NCBI RefSeq assembly: GCF_001638985.1
Contig: NW_017265136.1
Span: 310,001 to 374,000, forward strand
DNA from: Phycomyces blakesleeanus NRRL 1555(-)
Lineage: Eukaryota; Mucoromycota; Mucoromycetes; Mucorales; Phycomycetaceae
DNA: 64,000 nt
Reading direction: 5' to 3'
Shown: piece after piece, positions 25,045 through 35,523 of the stretch
Layout of the letters: every line of letters starts with the position of its first letter
How positions within the stretch are numbered: position 1 is the first letter of the stretch
Program-made: the position numbers and the translations under genes
The notes under the pieces: generated by a model
What the model was told of the DNA's origin: nothing
The model's database searches: none
Seen by the model: only the letters and a program-made list of their open reading frames with translations

Positions 25045-27610
25045 TTAATTGATACGTTTCTCATAGTTCTTCCAGAGTTCATCTCGTAAGATGTACTTTT
25101 GGACTTTACCTAAGACAATTAAAGAAGAATATTGAGTATTAGAAGCTCAAGACTTTTTTTTTGCTATATATAAAAGACATTATTGTCAATATGCTTACCA
25201 GTACTGAAGTTATTCAAAAACAAAAGAAAACATAACGCAAAAAGAAAGAAAATAATTCGTGGTTAGTCTCTTCTGTCTCTTTAAAGGCATGTATTGTATT
25301 CCATCGATCTAAAGCTTAAAAACATAAAATACTATTGCTACTGCTACTGCTACTGCTACTGCTACTGTTACTACCACAAAAATATCGTACCTTGTTCTCG
25401 GTAATGAGTTTACAAATCGGACTCCCTCAGGACACTAAGAAAAAAATCAAATGAGTAAATAAATAATGAAAATAATTGGGCGAATCAATCAATCAATAAG
25501 AAATGATTTGTTCGGTTTCATAAAAATCAAGTGAAATCTATGAATCTTTTTAAAAATCTTACCTTGTAACCAGCCAAGACATTCTTACAGTGTGAAATAA
25601 CATCCTTTGGGTCTAATTTTGCGTTTTCTCTGAGAATAACGAATGCGAAAGGACGCTCACCCCACTTGGGATCAGGGCTGGCTACAATTGCACTAAAGAA
25701 TTATAACCCAAAAAAAAAGAGAATTAATATTATTTTTTAATAATGTAAAAACAAAAAGAAACAAAAAAAAAACTTACCATTCTGAAACCTCTTCCATCTG
25801 TACAATCGCACTCTCGACCTCAATAGAACTAACATTCTCACCACCAGAAACAATCACATCTTTACTACGGTCCACAATCTCAATCGATCCATCAACATGA
25901 CGGACAGCCAGATCTCCGGTCCAAAATACACCATGCTTGAATGCCTTCTCAGTCTCTACTGGATCTCGATAGTAGCCAATCATGGTTGTGTTTCCGGTGA
26001 TACAGATCTCACCGATTTCCTTTCCGTTTGGTGCAACATCCTGTATGGTATCATGGTTCAAAATACGCAACTCGTCAGTTACGACTGTGTTGAAACCTTG
26101 GCGAGCAAGGCGGCTGTTTCTTTCTTCTTCGGGGATATTTTCGAGCGCACTGATATCATAGCTCATCACAGATGGACCATAAACCTCAGTCAGGCCGTAC
26201 ACTTGAAGGGGTTGAAGGTTCAAGGCTGTCATTCGCTTGACAAGTGTACTGGAAAGTGCCGATCCTGTATATTAAAGTAAAAAAAAGGTGAATCAAATGA
26301 GTCTTTTAAACACTAATACTTTGGCTTTTATAAACAGGTGGCTATCTGAAAAGAAAGAAAGACTTACCACCACTGACTACACGGACTTCCTGTGGCAATC
26401 TCCTGGCATTACGGTGATTGCAGATCTCATTTTGAACAGTGGGTGCTCCTGCGTAATGTGTGACACCTGTTTCGATAAGCAATTTCCAGATGTATTCGTA
26501 GTCCAGCTTGTTCAGCATGACTTGGGTGCCGCCAACCATAACCACACTCCATGGGTATCCCCATCCTAAATACACACAGTAAGAGGATAAGTAACTCCTA
26601 TATATTAACTAAACACCCTCATTTAGTAAGAAAAAAGTATTACTAACCATTGCAGTGGAAAAGTGGTAAGGTCCACATGTAGATAGATTCAGTGGTCAGT
26701 CTGTTCTGAATTGCCACGGTAAGTGCATGGAGGTATGAGCCTTTGTGGGTGACCATGACTCCCTTGGGTCGGCCAGTTGAACCAGAGGTGTAGTTGATCG
26801 AAATGACAGAGTTTTCATCCTCAGGAAGATGCAGTTGGTTCCACGAAAAGGGGTTTGTGCAGCGCTCCAAGAGTTGTTCAAAGGGATCAGACCGAAAGTC
26901 TTCAGAATCAGATACCAGGATGAGTTTGATTTTTGCCTTTGCTTCTTCAGACAGCTTTTCGAACAGTTCTTCCTGGACAATCAGGACCGAAACGCCAGAG
27001 TGGTCAAGGATATAGTCGAGTTCCTTTGTGGCAAGACGAGTGTTGAGTGGTACCAGGATGGCGCCTGAAAATGGGATGGCATAATTTCCTTCTAGAGCTG
27101 CAGGAATATTATTGCACAAGACACCAACCCGATCGCCCTTTTGGACATTGTAGTCATTGATCAGCACACTGGCCAATCGTCTGATTCGATCAGCAAATGT
27201 CTGATAGTTGTAGGAGCGGCTGCGGTGTATGATAGCGGTCTTGGTGCCATGCACCATTGCGCTTCTGAGCAGGAAACGAAGCGGGGTGAGGGCAGTAGAG
27301 TGAACAGCTTGATTTGGTTTGCGGTGGATACGTACTATGAAGTAGAAGAAGAAGGATAAGCATCATTGTTGTTATTATTATTATTATAATTTTGCATTAA
27401 TTTTCACATTTATACATATCTATACATATTTTATGTCTGCCTATCTGTCTGTTTGAAGATTTACTGTACATATATATATATCTTACATTGCTCATTGTAT
27501 GAAGCAGTATCAAAAGTAGAACTTCCAAGAGGTGACACTTGGTTAGAGATGGCTTCTAATCTTCTCTTGGCAACTGCAGTTGAAGACTCGGTGCTCGTAG
27601 AATTAGACAT
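25045..27610 (-). CDS. AMP-forming acyl-CoA synthetase / acyl-activating enzyme, 8 exons incl. a 5-nt microexon
   Basis: Exons (minus): 27610-27487, 27334-26648, 26565-26368, 26264-25778, 25692-25563, 25434-25391, 25203-25199 (TACTG) and 25109-25045, giving 579 aa. ANL-superfamily motifs in order: the ATP-binding P-loop YTSGSTGRPKGVM; LPLFHCNGWGYPW; VYGLTEVYGP; the adenylate-contacting WTGDLAVRHVDG; the hinge region DRSKDVIVSGGEN; and the catalytic lysine in PRTSTGKVQKY. The enzyme activates a carboxylate with ATP and loads it on CoA. FHCNGWGYPW and the overall layout fit the plant-type AAE/medium-chain acyl-CoA ligase group; the substrate cannot be told. The C-terminus (EKRIN) is not a PTS1 signal. 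The first exon (Ser/Thr-rich, Arg-containing) could be an organelle-targeting peptide. It converges on FKS1 with ~295 bp between stops. Confidence 0.88.
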
Positions 27611-28947
27611 GACAAAATCAAATTAAAATAGTGAAAAGAGAGAACAAAGAAGTAAAGATTGAAACACACACACAAAGAAGTTGGACTTTATGAAGGCAAA
27701 AAAAAAGAAAAAAAAAGAACTATTTCCCACATTTCCAAAAATGGGATATCTTTATCTCGCAAAAAAATTGAGTTACACAAAAATGTATAACTGCGCCTAG
27801 CACAAATAGTCCAAAGACATTGCCTTTTTTTTTTTTACTCTGGTTTCAACGTATAGGATTGGCTACATTGATAGAAAGTATAGGCCAAAAAAAAAAAGAA
27901 TATTAAATGTAAGAAACTGGATCCTTGATGTTATCATCAATATCAGTGGTTTATTACCTATTGTTATTATTCCATTTGATACTTGTTTGTCTGATTGCAT
28001 GCATTGTACTCCATGGATTCTTATTATGTACCTTGTCATAATTATCTCTGTATGTTTTGTTCAAATTTAAGAACTTTATGTAAGCTATACATGTACTTTT
28101 GTGTATGATTTCATTTGATTTTTCTCATATGAGCAAAAATTGTTTCAAAATAAGAACAAATAAGAATTGCATATCTTGGTATTTTAGTCTTGAAAATCTG
28201 GAGTAGATTGATTATCTCTAGTATTTTCTCAGCTATAAAATATATATATATATATATATATATGTATACAAAAAAGTAAGGGTAGATTTCTACAATAAGG
28301 CAGGTTTTGATCAATAATGCTTGTTGCAGAATCAGGAGAATAATATCAGTCATGAAAACTTTAGACGTATCACTAAAGTAACATATAAAGAAACTTCTTA
28401 TGTCAGCACATAAAAATAATATAAATATATATATATAAAGTATGGAGAAATATAGGTTACTCGGGCATGGTTACATTATAGGAAAAATTATAACCAAGAG
28501 AGAGAGAGAGAGAGAGAGAAAATTTACATAATCGATAAATAAGTCTCACCAAACACATTTAAAGCTTAACCTATAACTAAGCCATAAAAATAAGAAGAAG
28601 ACTGTTTAATAGTAAGATAGATAGATAGATATATGTATCGTTACTTTTGCTATAACAAAGAAAGGCTTAATAATTACTCTCTTCTTCATTATACTCCTTT
28701 TTCTATATATTATATCTCTTTCTTAAAATTTGGTCAGATCTCATTTTACCCCAGATTATGGTAGCTCCGAGCAAAGTTTTATATATAAAATATATATATA
28801 TTAAATTTTCTGATAGGTTGAATTGGTGGGTTGGCCAACATTAAATCTCAATGGATATGAACATTTATCCATTCTCAACCAACCCAGGGAAATGGATATC
28901 CCGTGTGCAAATAACCTTCTTTTCTTTTTTTGGAAACAAACCTGTAA
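27611..28947. other. Gene-free AT-rich spacer with microsatellites
   Basis: About 1.3 kb between the ligase start and the mobile element. It holds (TA)n at about 28238-28262, (GA)n at 28499-28519 and (GATA)n at about 28617-28632. No coding signal seen. Confidence 0.6.
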
Positions 28948-28961
28948 TACAGTCGTTCCAA

Positions 28962-29095
28962 CGCCAAAAGGCGGCTTTTTAAATGAAAAGGCGGTTAATA
29001 AATATTTCTAAAGGGCGGCTTTTCAATTCCCAAAAGGCGGCTTTTTTTAATTCAAGGGCGGTTTTCGATAATCCAAAGGGCGGTTTTTTTAGACC
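28962..29095. repeat. Left subterminal GGCGG repeats of the element
   Basis: Six short copies of an A-rich/GGCGG/T-rich motif (such as AAAAGGCGGCTTTTT and AAAGGGCGGTTTT) lie between the left end and the transposase start. The mirror set is at 39709-39841, and further copies (GGCGCC, CCGCCC) follow the transposase at about 30563-30597. They are candidate transposase binding sites; this is inference from position and repetition. Confidence 0.7.
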
Positions 29096-29140
29096 TTTTC
29101 TTTTTGTTAAACTTCGTTTTTTTTTTTTTTTCAAATAAAT

Positions 29141-30478
29141 ATGAAGACTACTCGCTTTTATTATGAAGACGGCCAGGGAAAATTGGTTGATGAGGAAGGA
29201 AACGATGCGATGGACTGGGTTGAGGAAGCTACTCCTTTTCACTTAAGAACTCTGACTCGTATCACAGAGTATTGTAGAAAGCAAGAGGAAGAGGGGGTTT
29301 CCTCCGAAGATTCCTTGGGAAATCTTGATGCTGATATGGAGGAAGTCATAGCTATAGTTAAGAAGCAGAAAAGACTTCATCACAAATACTCAAACGAGCA
29401 AAAGCTCGCTTTTGTGTATTATAACCGAATTAAATTATTTAACGCAGCTAAGTCAGGGCGCTTAGCAGGCGGCATAGCCGAGAGAACAGCACAGAAATGG
29501 GCCAAGAAACTCAAAGAGGATAAGGATTGGAACATATTTGAAAAACAAACCAATTTGGTCAATAGACTAAAACCACAATTGGATAAGAGACATAAGGTTC
29601 ACCTGTTAGAATTTTACGATAATTGTCCACAAGCACCCGTGCTTGATGCAATGGAATCACTCACTCAAAAATTCTCTGATCTGACTGTGAAGAAAAATAC
29701 TGTTCACAACTTCCTTAAGAATGAGTGCAACCTTTCTTTTAAGAAGTTAACACGCTTGCCGGTTGCTAGAAATAATTCAGATAAGATCCAAGCTCGTAAA
29801 AATTGGGTCATCAAGTGGACTGCTACTGATATGAATTATTTGGAAAACTGTGTATTCGTAGACGAGTCTGCATTTGATATAAACATGAGACCTCCTAGCG
29901 GATGGTCTGTAAAAGGAACACCCGCTATTACGACCACTCCAACCACTAAAACTGTGTCTCATACTGTATTAGGCGCCATATCAACAAAGTTTGTTGTTGC
30001 TATGGAACTCCATAATCCTCAAGAAGAAAGCTCTAAGAGAATTAAAATTGTTCACAGTGGTCGTAAAAGAAAAGCACCTACTGAAAAAAAGAAAAAATCT
30101 GGGGGTACAGAAACTGGCCACTACGTTAGGTTTCTCGAGAAGTGCATGGATGAAATGGATTTGTATCCAGAACTAAAAGGCCATTATATTGTGATGGACA
30201 ACGCGCCCATACATACTGCTGACCGGATTGATGAAATGATTACTGAAAGAGGTTACAGAAGCATCTACCTCCCTCCTTATTCCCCCGAGCTCAACCCAAT
30301 AGAGAATTTCTGGTCCATTGTCAAAAATAAGGTAAAACGAAGTTCGTTTAAAGATGCTGAAGATCTAGCCACTCGTATCGCTGAAGCTTGCAATAACGTC
30401 CCTCCCGAGCATTTGAATGCGTTTGCTCAACACTCTGTTAATTGCTTTGATATCTGCTTGCGCGGAGACCCTTTATAA
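29141..30478 (+). CDS. IS630/Tc1/mariner-type DDE transposase, left arm copy (intact)
   Basis: A single-exon 445-aa ORF. The N-terminal half has helix-turn-helix-like segments (KSGRLAGGIAERTAQKWAKK; LTVKKNTVHNFLKNECNLSF). The C-terminal DDE_3 catalytic domain has D in VFVDESAFD, D in YIVMDNAPIH and E in SPELNPIENFW. There are 34 residues between the second D and the E, i.e. DD34E, as in Tc1-like transposases. A basic, possibly nuclear-localising stretch (RKRKAPTEKKKK) lies between the first two catalytic positions. It catalyses cut-and-paste transposition into TA sites. All catalytic residues are intact, so this copy may be active. Confidence 0.92.
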   Translation: MKTTRFYYEDGQGKLVDEEGNDAMDWVEEATPFHLRTLTRITEYCRKQEEEGVSSEDSLGNLDADMEEVIAIVKKQKRLHHKYSNEQKLAFVYYNRIKLFNAAKSGRLAGGIAERTAQKWAKKLKEDKDWNIFEKQTNLVNRLKPQLDKRHKVHLLEFYDNCPQAPVLDAMESLTQKFSDLTVKKNTVHNFLKNECNLSFKKLTRLPVARNNSDKIQARKNWVIKWTATDMNYLENCVFVDESAFDINMRPPSGWSVKGTPAITTTPTTKTVSHTVLGAISTKFVVAMELHNPQEESSKRIKIVHSGRKRKAPTEKKKKSGGTETGHYVRFLEKCMDEMDLYPELKGHYIVMDNAPIHTADRIDEMITERGYRSIYLPPYSPELNPIENFWSIVKNKVKRSSFKDAEDLATRIAEACNNVPPEHLNAFAQHSVNCFDICLRGDPL

Positions 30479-30604
30479 AGCTTTTTAATAAAGATATAAC
30501 TATTCGATTCTAAAACAATAAAACGAACTTTGAAGCGAAAAACCGAAATTTGAAAAATTGAAAGGCGCCTTTTGGGTTTAAAAAAACCGCCCTTGAATTA
30601 AAAA

Positions 30605-30673
30605 GAGCCAATTGAACAGTTCTGGGCATCGGCAAAAGGCAAAGTGAAGTGCCACAAGCTTGAAGATAATTAA
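30605..30673 (+). pseudogene. Fragment of a second, related DDE transposase (C-terminal)
   Basis: Directly after the subterminal repeats that follow the transposase, 23 codons read EPIEQFWASAKGKVKCHKLE.. then TAA. This matches the block around the catalytic glutamate of DDE_3 transposases, but it is closer to the dead element at 43560-43620 (PIEQF-AIAKSKIKRH) than to the intact neighbour (PIENFWSIVKNKVKRS). It suggests the element inserted next to, or recombined with, a related transposon before the arm was duplicated, since the right arm carries the same fragment. Confidence 0.7.
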
Positions 30674-30920
30674 AAAGGACAGAAATTATGTGCGTTCTTT
30701 TTCTTTGTACTTACTTTTCACCCGCCCTCCTCTTAAATCAAACCCATAATCAAACCCATTTGGATCTGGATCTTCATGATCTGGATCTTCAATTTGGAAA
30801 TTAGAATTAAACGCCTTACAGCACTTATAATTTATTCCTATTATTGTTTTTACTTTTATTCTTTTTATATTTTCTACGAGACAACACAAGTCTTCTCCAC
30901 AAACTTTAATAACTGCAGCC

Positions 30921-32390
30921 ATGTTGACGGTACCAAAATCGAAATGCAAGCAATGTCTTAAGCCCATTCATTCCACAAGAAATAAAATAGGGCTCTGTCA
31001 AGACTGTAGGAAAATACCAACGGAGAACCCGCAAGCCTTCAGTTTTGAAGAAGGTTCTGAGCAAGCTTTAGGCACGCAAGGTCAAACTGTTAGTCAAAGA
31101 AAAAGATCACATCATTTTGTACATTCTGTGGACTGTCAACCATTCAGCTTGGAAGTATTTGATCGCGATAAACGTACAAAGCTTTCAACAACATTTGCTT
31201 TGATGACAAACGATTCTGCCCTTAGTCTTACTTCTTTGATTGATTTCCAAAATAATATCACGTCTGGTATTTTTGACGGAAGGGTTTCTTTCTCATCAAA
31301 TGATACGATCGAACCAGTGTTAAAAGACAGTGCTTGTATCTCTGCCAAGCTCGAAATGACTGTACGCGCCTCTACTGTTCCAAAACTCTTGCAGGAGCTA
31401 GGGCCATATCAAGAAATTGATGCGACGGTACTAGACTTACTAAACTACGATTTCCGGCTCAGATCTGAATTGATTGAATTAATACCACCATTATTCTGCG
31501 GTGCGTTGCTTCACGATAGCATCACTTTACTTATTATTACGTGCGAAGTGTACAGCCGTCACTCTTCGGTTGATATACACTCCGAGTCAACTGAATTCTC
31601 TGTTCCCGGCGAATCCTCCAGATACAAGAATCGCATGTCCTGTACTACATATGAAAAATCGGATGGTGGTGCTACGAAACTGAAGCTTATCATTGGAACG
31701 AAGACCGTCAACCTTTTGATTACTTGCTCTGCTGAAATATCAACTGAACCTAAAATCAACATTGGACCTGGTGTAGAGTTTGGTCATGGTTCAATCACGG
31801 ACTCAAATTGCAAAATCTACTTGATGAAATCAAAAGTTGAAGAATTTTTGAAAATGTTCGAGACCTTCAAATTAAATCCTTTACACGTCAATATATCAAA
31901 TTTGAGACAAATTACATCGAGTTTCAGCAAATGCTCATCTTATTTACTATGGAGATCTACGTTGCAAGAATTTGACAGTAGTATCTACTCGCCGGCAACA
32001 GTGTTCACTCTTTGTGACTTACCGAACAAAGATGGGTATGGCGTTGGAGCAACATCTGGTGCTAAACTTGGTTCTCAAATATTACAAATACTTGCAAAAG
32101 CGATATTAGTCAACAAAGGTGTCATCCAGCCCAGTGATTTCTATAACGTTTTATTGGAGTATGAGAGTATAATGAAACAAAAATGCGATGTAAAAGAGTG
32201 GTTCTCGATCATTAAAGTATTGGATGGAATAACTGCAAGTCTAATTTCTAGTGAATTGAGCGTACCCTCCTTCTGCAACAACAATGGTGGATCAGTCAGT
32301 GAAGTCGCCAATAAATTAAGCAGCTCAATTTCCACAGCGAATAATATGATTGCAAAAAATGTCAAGAAGTTATTACAATTATACCAGTAG
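30921..32390 (+). CDS. Unknown 489-aa CxxC-CxxC protein, left arm copy
   Basis: A single-exon ORF starting at ATG 30921. Cysteines 9, 12, 26 and 29 (CKQC...CQDC) form a likely zinc ribbon at the extreme N-terminus. The rest (about 460 residues) is a mixed alpha/beta composition with no membrane segment and no nuclease or polymerase motif I can recognise. The last ~40 residues are Ser/Asn/Lys-rich. It is carried inside each arm beside the transposase and stays open in both diverged copies, which argues that it is a real gene of the element. A DNA-binding accessory role is only a guess from the zinc ribbon and position. Confidence 0.75.
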   Translation: MLTVPKSKCKQCLKPIHSTRNKIGLCQDCRKIPTENPQAFSFEEGSEQALGTQGQTVSQRKRSHHFVHSVDCQPFSLEVFDRDKRTKLSTTFALMTNDSALSLTSLIDFQNNITSGIFDGRVSFSSNDTIEPVLKDSACISAKLEMTVRASTVPKLLQELGPYQEIDATVLDLLNYDFRLRSELIELIPPLFCGALLHDSITLLIITCEVYSRHSSVDIHSESTEFSVPGESSRYKNRMSCTTYEKSDGGATKLKLIIGTKTVNLLITCSAEISTEPKINIGPGVEFGHGSITDSNCKIYLMKSKVEEFLKMFETFKLNPLHVNISNLRQITSSFSKCSSYLLWRSTLQEFDSSIYSPATVFTLCDLPNKDGYGVGATSGAKLGSQILQILAKAILVNKGVIQPSDFYNVLLEYESIMKQKCDVKEWFSIIKVLDGITASLISSELSVPSFCNNNGGSVSEVANKLSSSISTANNMIAKNVKKLLQLYQ

Positions 32391-32899
32391 TCATTAAATG
32401 CATATTATATTAGTTAATAAAAAAAAATAACGAGATTACTTTATTCCAGCCGTTATAACTTCCATTGAGCCTTTGACTGAAGGATAAACCACAATGCTTC
32501 ATTTACCCCCATTAGTAAAATAGCATCAATTTATCCATTTTCAATACGTACAACCCAATCATTCATATAATCGTCCACGTCATATGTTGATGCTTCTTGT
32601 CTCCACTGCACATTAGAATAAAAGGAAGAGTTCAATTACCCCAACGCTAAAATATTATTTCCTTTGTCAACAACCAAACAAATGTTTTCTTTTCACCATC
32701 ATATCTCAGGGCCAACCTTTAATCGCAACCGTTTATTAGCTCGCGAGCTCCAAATATTTGTAGTGTAAGACATTTAGTTTTTTACAATCGCAGTATAAGA
32801 AATAAGAATATCACGCCGAAGAAAAAAGCACTGTTTAAAAAGCACTGATTTCAAACAATAATGACCAGTCTTGAATAAAACAAGTGCCGGAGTACTAAT

Positions 32900-33325
32900 T
32901 CACACATTCACGGCTGCGCTCAAATGAAATCAGTACTTGAGTACCGATTTCACACAGTCACGGCTGCGCTCAAATGAAATCAGTACTTGAGTACCGATTT
33001 CACACATTCACGGCTGCGCTCAAATGAAATCAGTACTTGAGTACCGATTTCACACATTCACGGCTGCGCTCAAATGAAATCAGTACTTGAGTACCGATTT
33101 CACACATTCACGGCTGCGCTCAAATGAAATCAGTACTTGAGTACCGATTTCACACAGTCACGGCTGCGCTCAAATGAAATCAGTACTTGAGTACCGATTT
33201 CACACATTCACGGCTGCGCTCAAATGAAATCAGTACTTGAGTACCGATTTCACACACTCACGGCTGCGCTCAAATGAAATCAGTACTTGAGTACCGATTT
33301 CACACATTCACGGCTACGCTTGAAT
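32900..33325. repeat. 50-bp minisatellite, 9 units (left arm)
   Basis: CGGCTGCGCT recurs exactly every 50 bp at 32911, 32961, 33011, 33061, 33111, 33161, 33211 and 33261, with a variant (CGGCTACGCT) at 33311. Each unit contains an imperfect palindrome: AATC-a-GTACT-tg-AGTAC-c-GATT. Units differ mainly at one position (CACACATTCA / CACACAGTCA / CACACACTCA). Confidence 0.95.
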
Positions 33326-33339
33326 AAAATACCATTGTT

Positions 33340-33626
33340 GACTGTGGTATACACACCACAATTGAGTGAAGAACAGACCCCACAACCAAACACTGGTTCC
33401 TTCTTGCTAATGAACCTGGCAAGTTAACAATCTCCGGAACTGTTACACACCAGGCACACGTACACTACGCACTCATACAGTGTAAACCAACCATTACACA
33501 ACAGGGATTTGAATGGTAGCAGATATAAAAACAATATTATTTTGTCTCTTTAATAAATAACACTCTCACAGTATCTACTTTTCCCATTATTGAGATACTA
33601 ACCCATAAACAATCCCGAATACCTCA
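33340..33626. repeat. Inverted LTR-like repeat, left copy (partner 34624-34910)
   Basis: About 287 bp are repeated in inverted orientation on the other side of the Gag ORF and appear identical by eye. Read from the minus strand the right copy begins TGTGGTATACACACC and ends ATACCTCA, i.e. TG...CA like an LTR. True LTRs are direct repeats, so the inverted arrangement is abnormal. No convincing tRNA primer-binding site follows the right copy. Confidence 0.8.
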
Positions 33627-34600
33627 CGTTCCTCTTGGAACAGGGAGTCTGTCTCCTCACCACTAGTGGCCACAATCAACGGTATGACTTGGTGTATGTT
33701 CTTGGGAACAACCAAGCCGTAGTGCTGCGTAAGTGTTTGCCACGCTTTCTCTCTTACAGGTCTCAACAGCTTGGAGGTGAAGAGCCATACAAGCTCGTCG
33801 CTACTGTCGAGGTTGGCGGCATGAACGCTGTCCAGGAATCTTTCCGCGTATGCTCTGACGAGCTCTCCTGGCTTTTGCAGCATGCAGTGGACTTCATGCT
33901 TCTTGATCCACAGGTGGTACGGGTTACCGTGCTCGCTTTCTAGCTGCTGGCGTACCTCCTTCCACTTCAAACCTCTTCCGGCCCTTGTCTTCTCAAATGA
34001 GACGCGTTGTCTCTCGTCACAGGTAAGCCAGAACAAGCGTTCCCAGTGCTGATCAAAATCCAGGTTGTGTGCCCGGAGCTGCACTTCGAAGTCGTTCAAA
34101 AACGCGGCGATGGAGTCGTGGACCGCCTTGTTGGTCTGACGGACTGGTCCACCACGAAGCTGGAAGGCAGGAAGGTTGGGGGGAACGAAGGAGTCTGCCT
34201 TGTTGTTGCCTCGGTATTTTCCGGCTTTCTTCTCAATATTGGCCCTGAAGACCTCAACGGCTGATGGGCTGGACATCATCTCTTGGGCGTCACAGAAAGC
34301 CACCCAACGCTCTTTGGTGTTGGCCACCTCTTCTTGGGCCTTTCTTATATCGTCGAGTTTAGCCTCGGGGTTTTCCAGAACCTTTATCAACTTTTCTGCT
34401 GCTTTCTTGCGGCAAGCGTCAATTTCTATCCCAATTGCCAGGATGTTGATTTCTTGGTTGCGTTCCTCTTCCTCCATCTCGAAGTCCTCGTTGTTGCTTT
34501 GGCTGTCTTCTCTTGTGTCCTTTTGCAATTCGCTCTTCTGCGATTCGTCATTCGAACTGGCGATGGAGGCATTCGCAATGTAATTGTTCATTTTTGTCAA
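33587..34600 (-). CDS. Ty3-like retrotransposon Gag ORF, 3'-truncated by the inverted repeat
   Basis: A 337-aa ORF. It has an acidic coiled-coil-like N-terminal half (EMEEEERNQEIN..., then DIRKAQEEVANTKERW), then a retrotransposon Gag core: LNDFEVQLRAHNLDFDQHWE, RLFWLTCDERQRV, WKEVRQQLESEHGNPYH, AYAERFLDSV. There is no zinc knuckle, protease, reverse transcriptase or integrase. The last 14 codons run into the inverted repeat, so the natural C-terminus has been replaced by repeat sequence. It cannot transpose by itself. It sits alone in the ~1 kb loop of the palindrome, between two copies of its own LTR-like sequence in opposite orientation. Confidence 0.75.
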   Translation of the reverse strand: MTKMNNYIANASIASSNDESQKSELQKDTREDSQSNNEDFEMEEEERNQEINILAIGIEIDACRKKAAEKLIKVLENPEAKLDDIRKAQEEVANTKERWVAFCDAQEMMSSPSAVEVFRANIEKKAGKYRGNNKADSFVPPNLPAFQLRGGPVRQTNKAVHDSIAAFLNDFEVQLRAHNLDFDQHWERLFWLTCDERQRVSFEKTRAGRGLKWKEVRQQLESEHGNPYHLWIKKHEVHCMLQKPGELVRAYAERFLDSVHAANLDSSDELVWLFTSKLLRPVREKAWQTLTQHYGLVVPKNIHQVIPLIVATSGEETDSLFQEEREVFGIVYGLVSQ

Positions 34601-34623
34601 AAATACAATTCACAGTAAAAAAT

Positions 34624-34910
34624 GAGGTATTCGGGATTGTTTATGGGTTAGTATCTCAATAATGGGAAAAGTAGATACTGTGAGAGTGTTATTTATTAAA
34701 GAGACAAAATAATATTGTTTTTATATCTGCTACCATTCAAATCCCTGTTGTGTAATGGTTGGTTTACACTGTATGAGTGCGTAGTGTACGTGTGCCTGGT
34801 GTGTAACAGTTCCGGAGATTGTTAACTTGCCAGGTTCATTAGCAAGAAGGAACCAGTGTTTGGTTGTGGGGTCTGTTCTTCACTCAATTGTGGTGTGTAT
34901 ACCACAGTCA
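34624..34910. repeat. Inverted LTR-like repeat, right copy
   Basis: Reverse complement of 33340-33626, upstream of the Gag ORF in Gag orientation, where a 5' LTR would be expected. Confidence 0.8.
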
Positions 34911-34928
34911 ACAATGGTATTTTATTCA

Positions 34929-35150
34929 AGCGTAGCCGTGAATGTGTGAAATCGGTACTCAAGTACTGATTTCATTTGAGCGCAGCCGTGAGTGTGTGAA
35001 ATCGGTACTCAAGTACTGATTTCATTTGAGCGCAGCCGTGAATGTGTGAAATCGGTACTCAAGTACTGATTTCATTTGAGCGCAGCCGTGACTGTGTGAA
35101 ATCGGTACTCAAGTACTGATTTCATTTGAGCGCAGCCGTGAATGTGTGAA
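34929..35150. repeat. 50-bp minisatellite, 5 inverted units (right arm, before the gap)
   Basis: Same unit as at 32900-33325 but inverted, with starts spaced 50 bp apart (about 34929, 34979, 35029, 35079, 35129). Sequence CpGs are still intact, as in the left arm. The copy number (5 vs 9) differs from the left arm. Confidence 0.9.
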
Positions 35151-35523
35151 TTAGTACTCCGGCACTTGTTTTATTCAAGACTGGTCATTATTGTTTGAAA
35201 TCAGTGCTTTTTAAACAGTGCTTTTTTCTTCGGCGTGATATTCTTATTTCTTATACTGCGATTGTAAAAAACTAAATGTCTTACACTACAAATATTTGGA
35301 GCTCGCGAGCTAATAAACGGTTGCGATTAAAGGTTGGCCCTGAGATATGATGGTGAAAAGAAAACATTTGTTTGGTTGTTGACAAAGGAAATAATATTTT
35401 AGCGTTGGGGTAATTGAACTCTTCCTTTTATTCTAATGTGCAGTGGAGACAAGAAGCATCAACATATGACGTGGACGATTATATGAATGATTGGGTTGTA
35501 CGTATTGAAAATGGATAAATTGA

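Noticed and set aside
32900..33325. Regular 50-bp repeats that could be mistaken for a CRISPR-like array
   Set aside because: The whole unit repeats without unique spacers, the host is eukaryotic, and the array lies in a transposon arm. It is a minisatellite.
33635..34618. Four plus-strand ORFs of 85-135 aa opposite the Gag ORF
   Set aside because: They are antisense shadows of the Gag frame.
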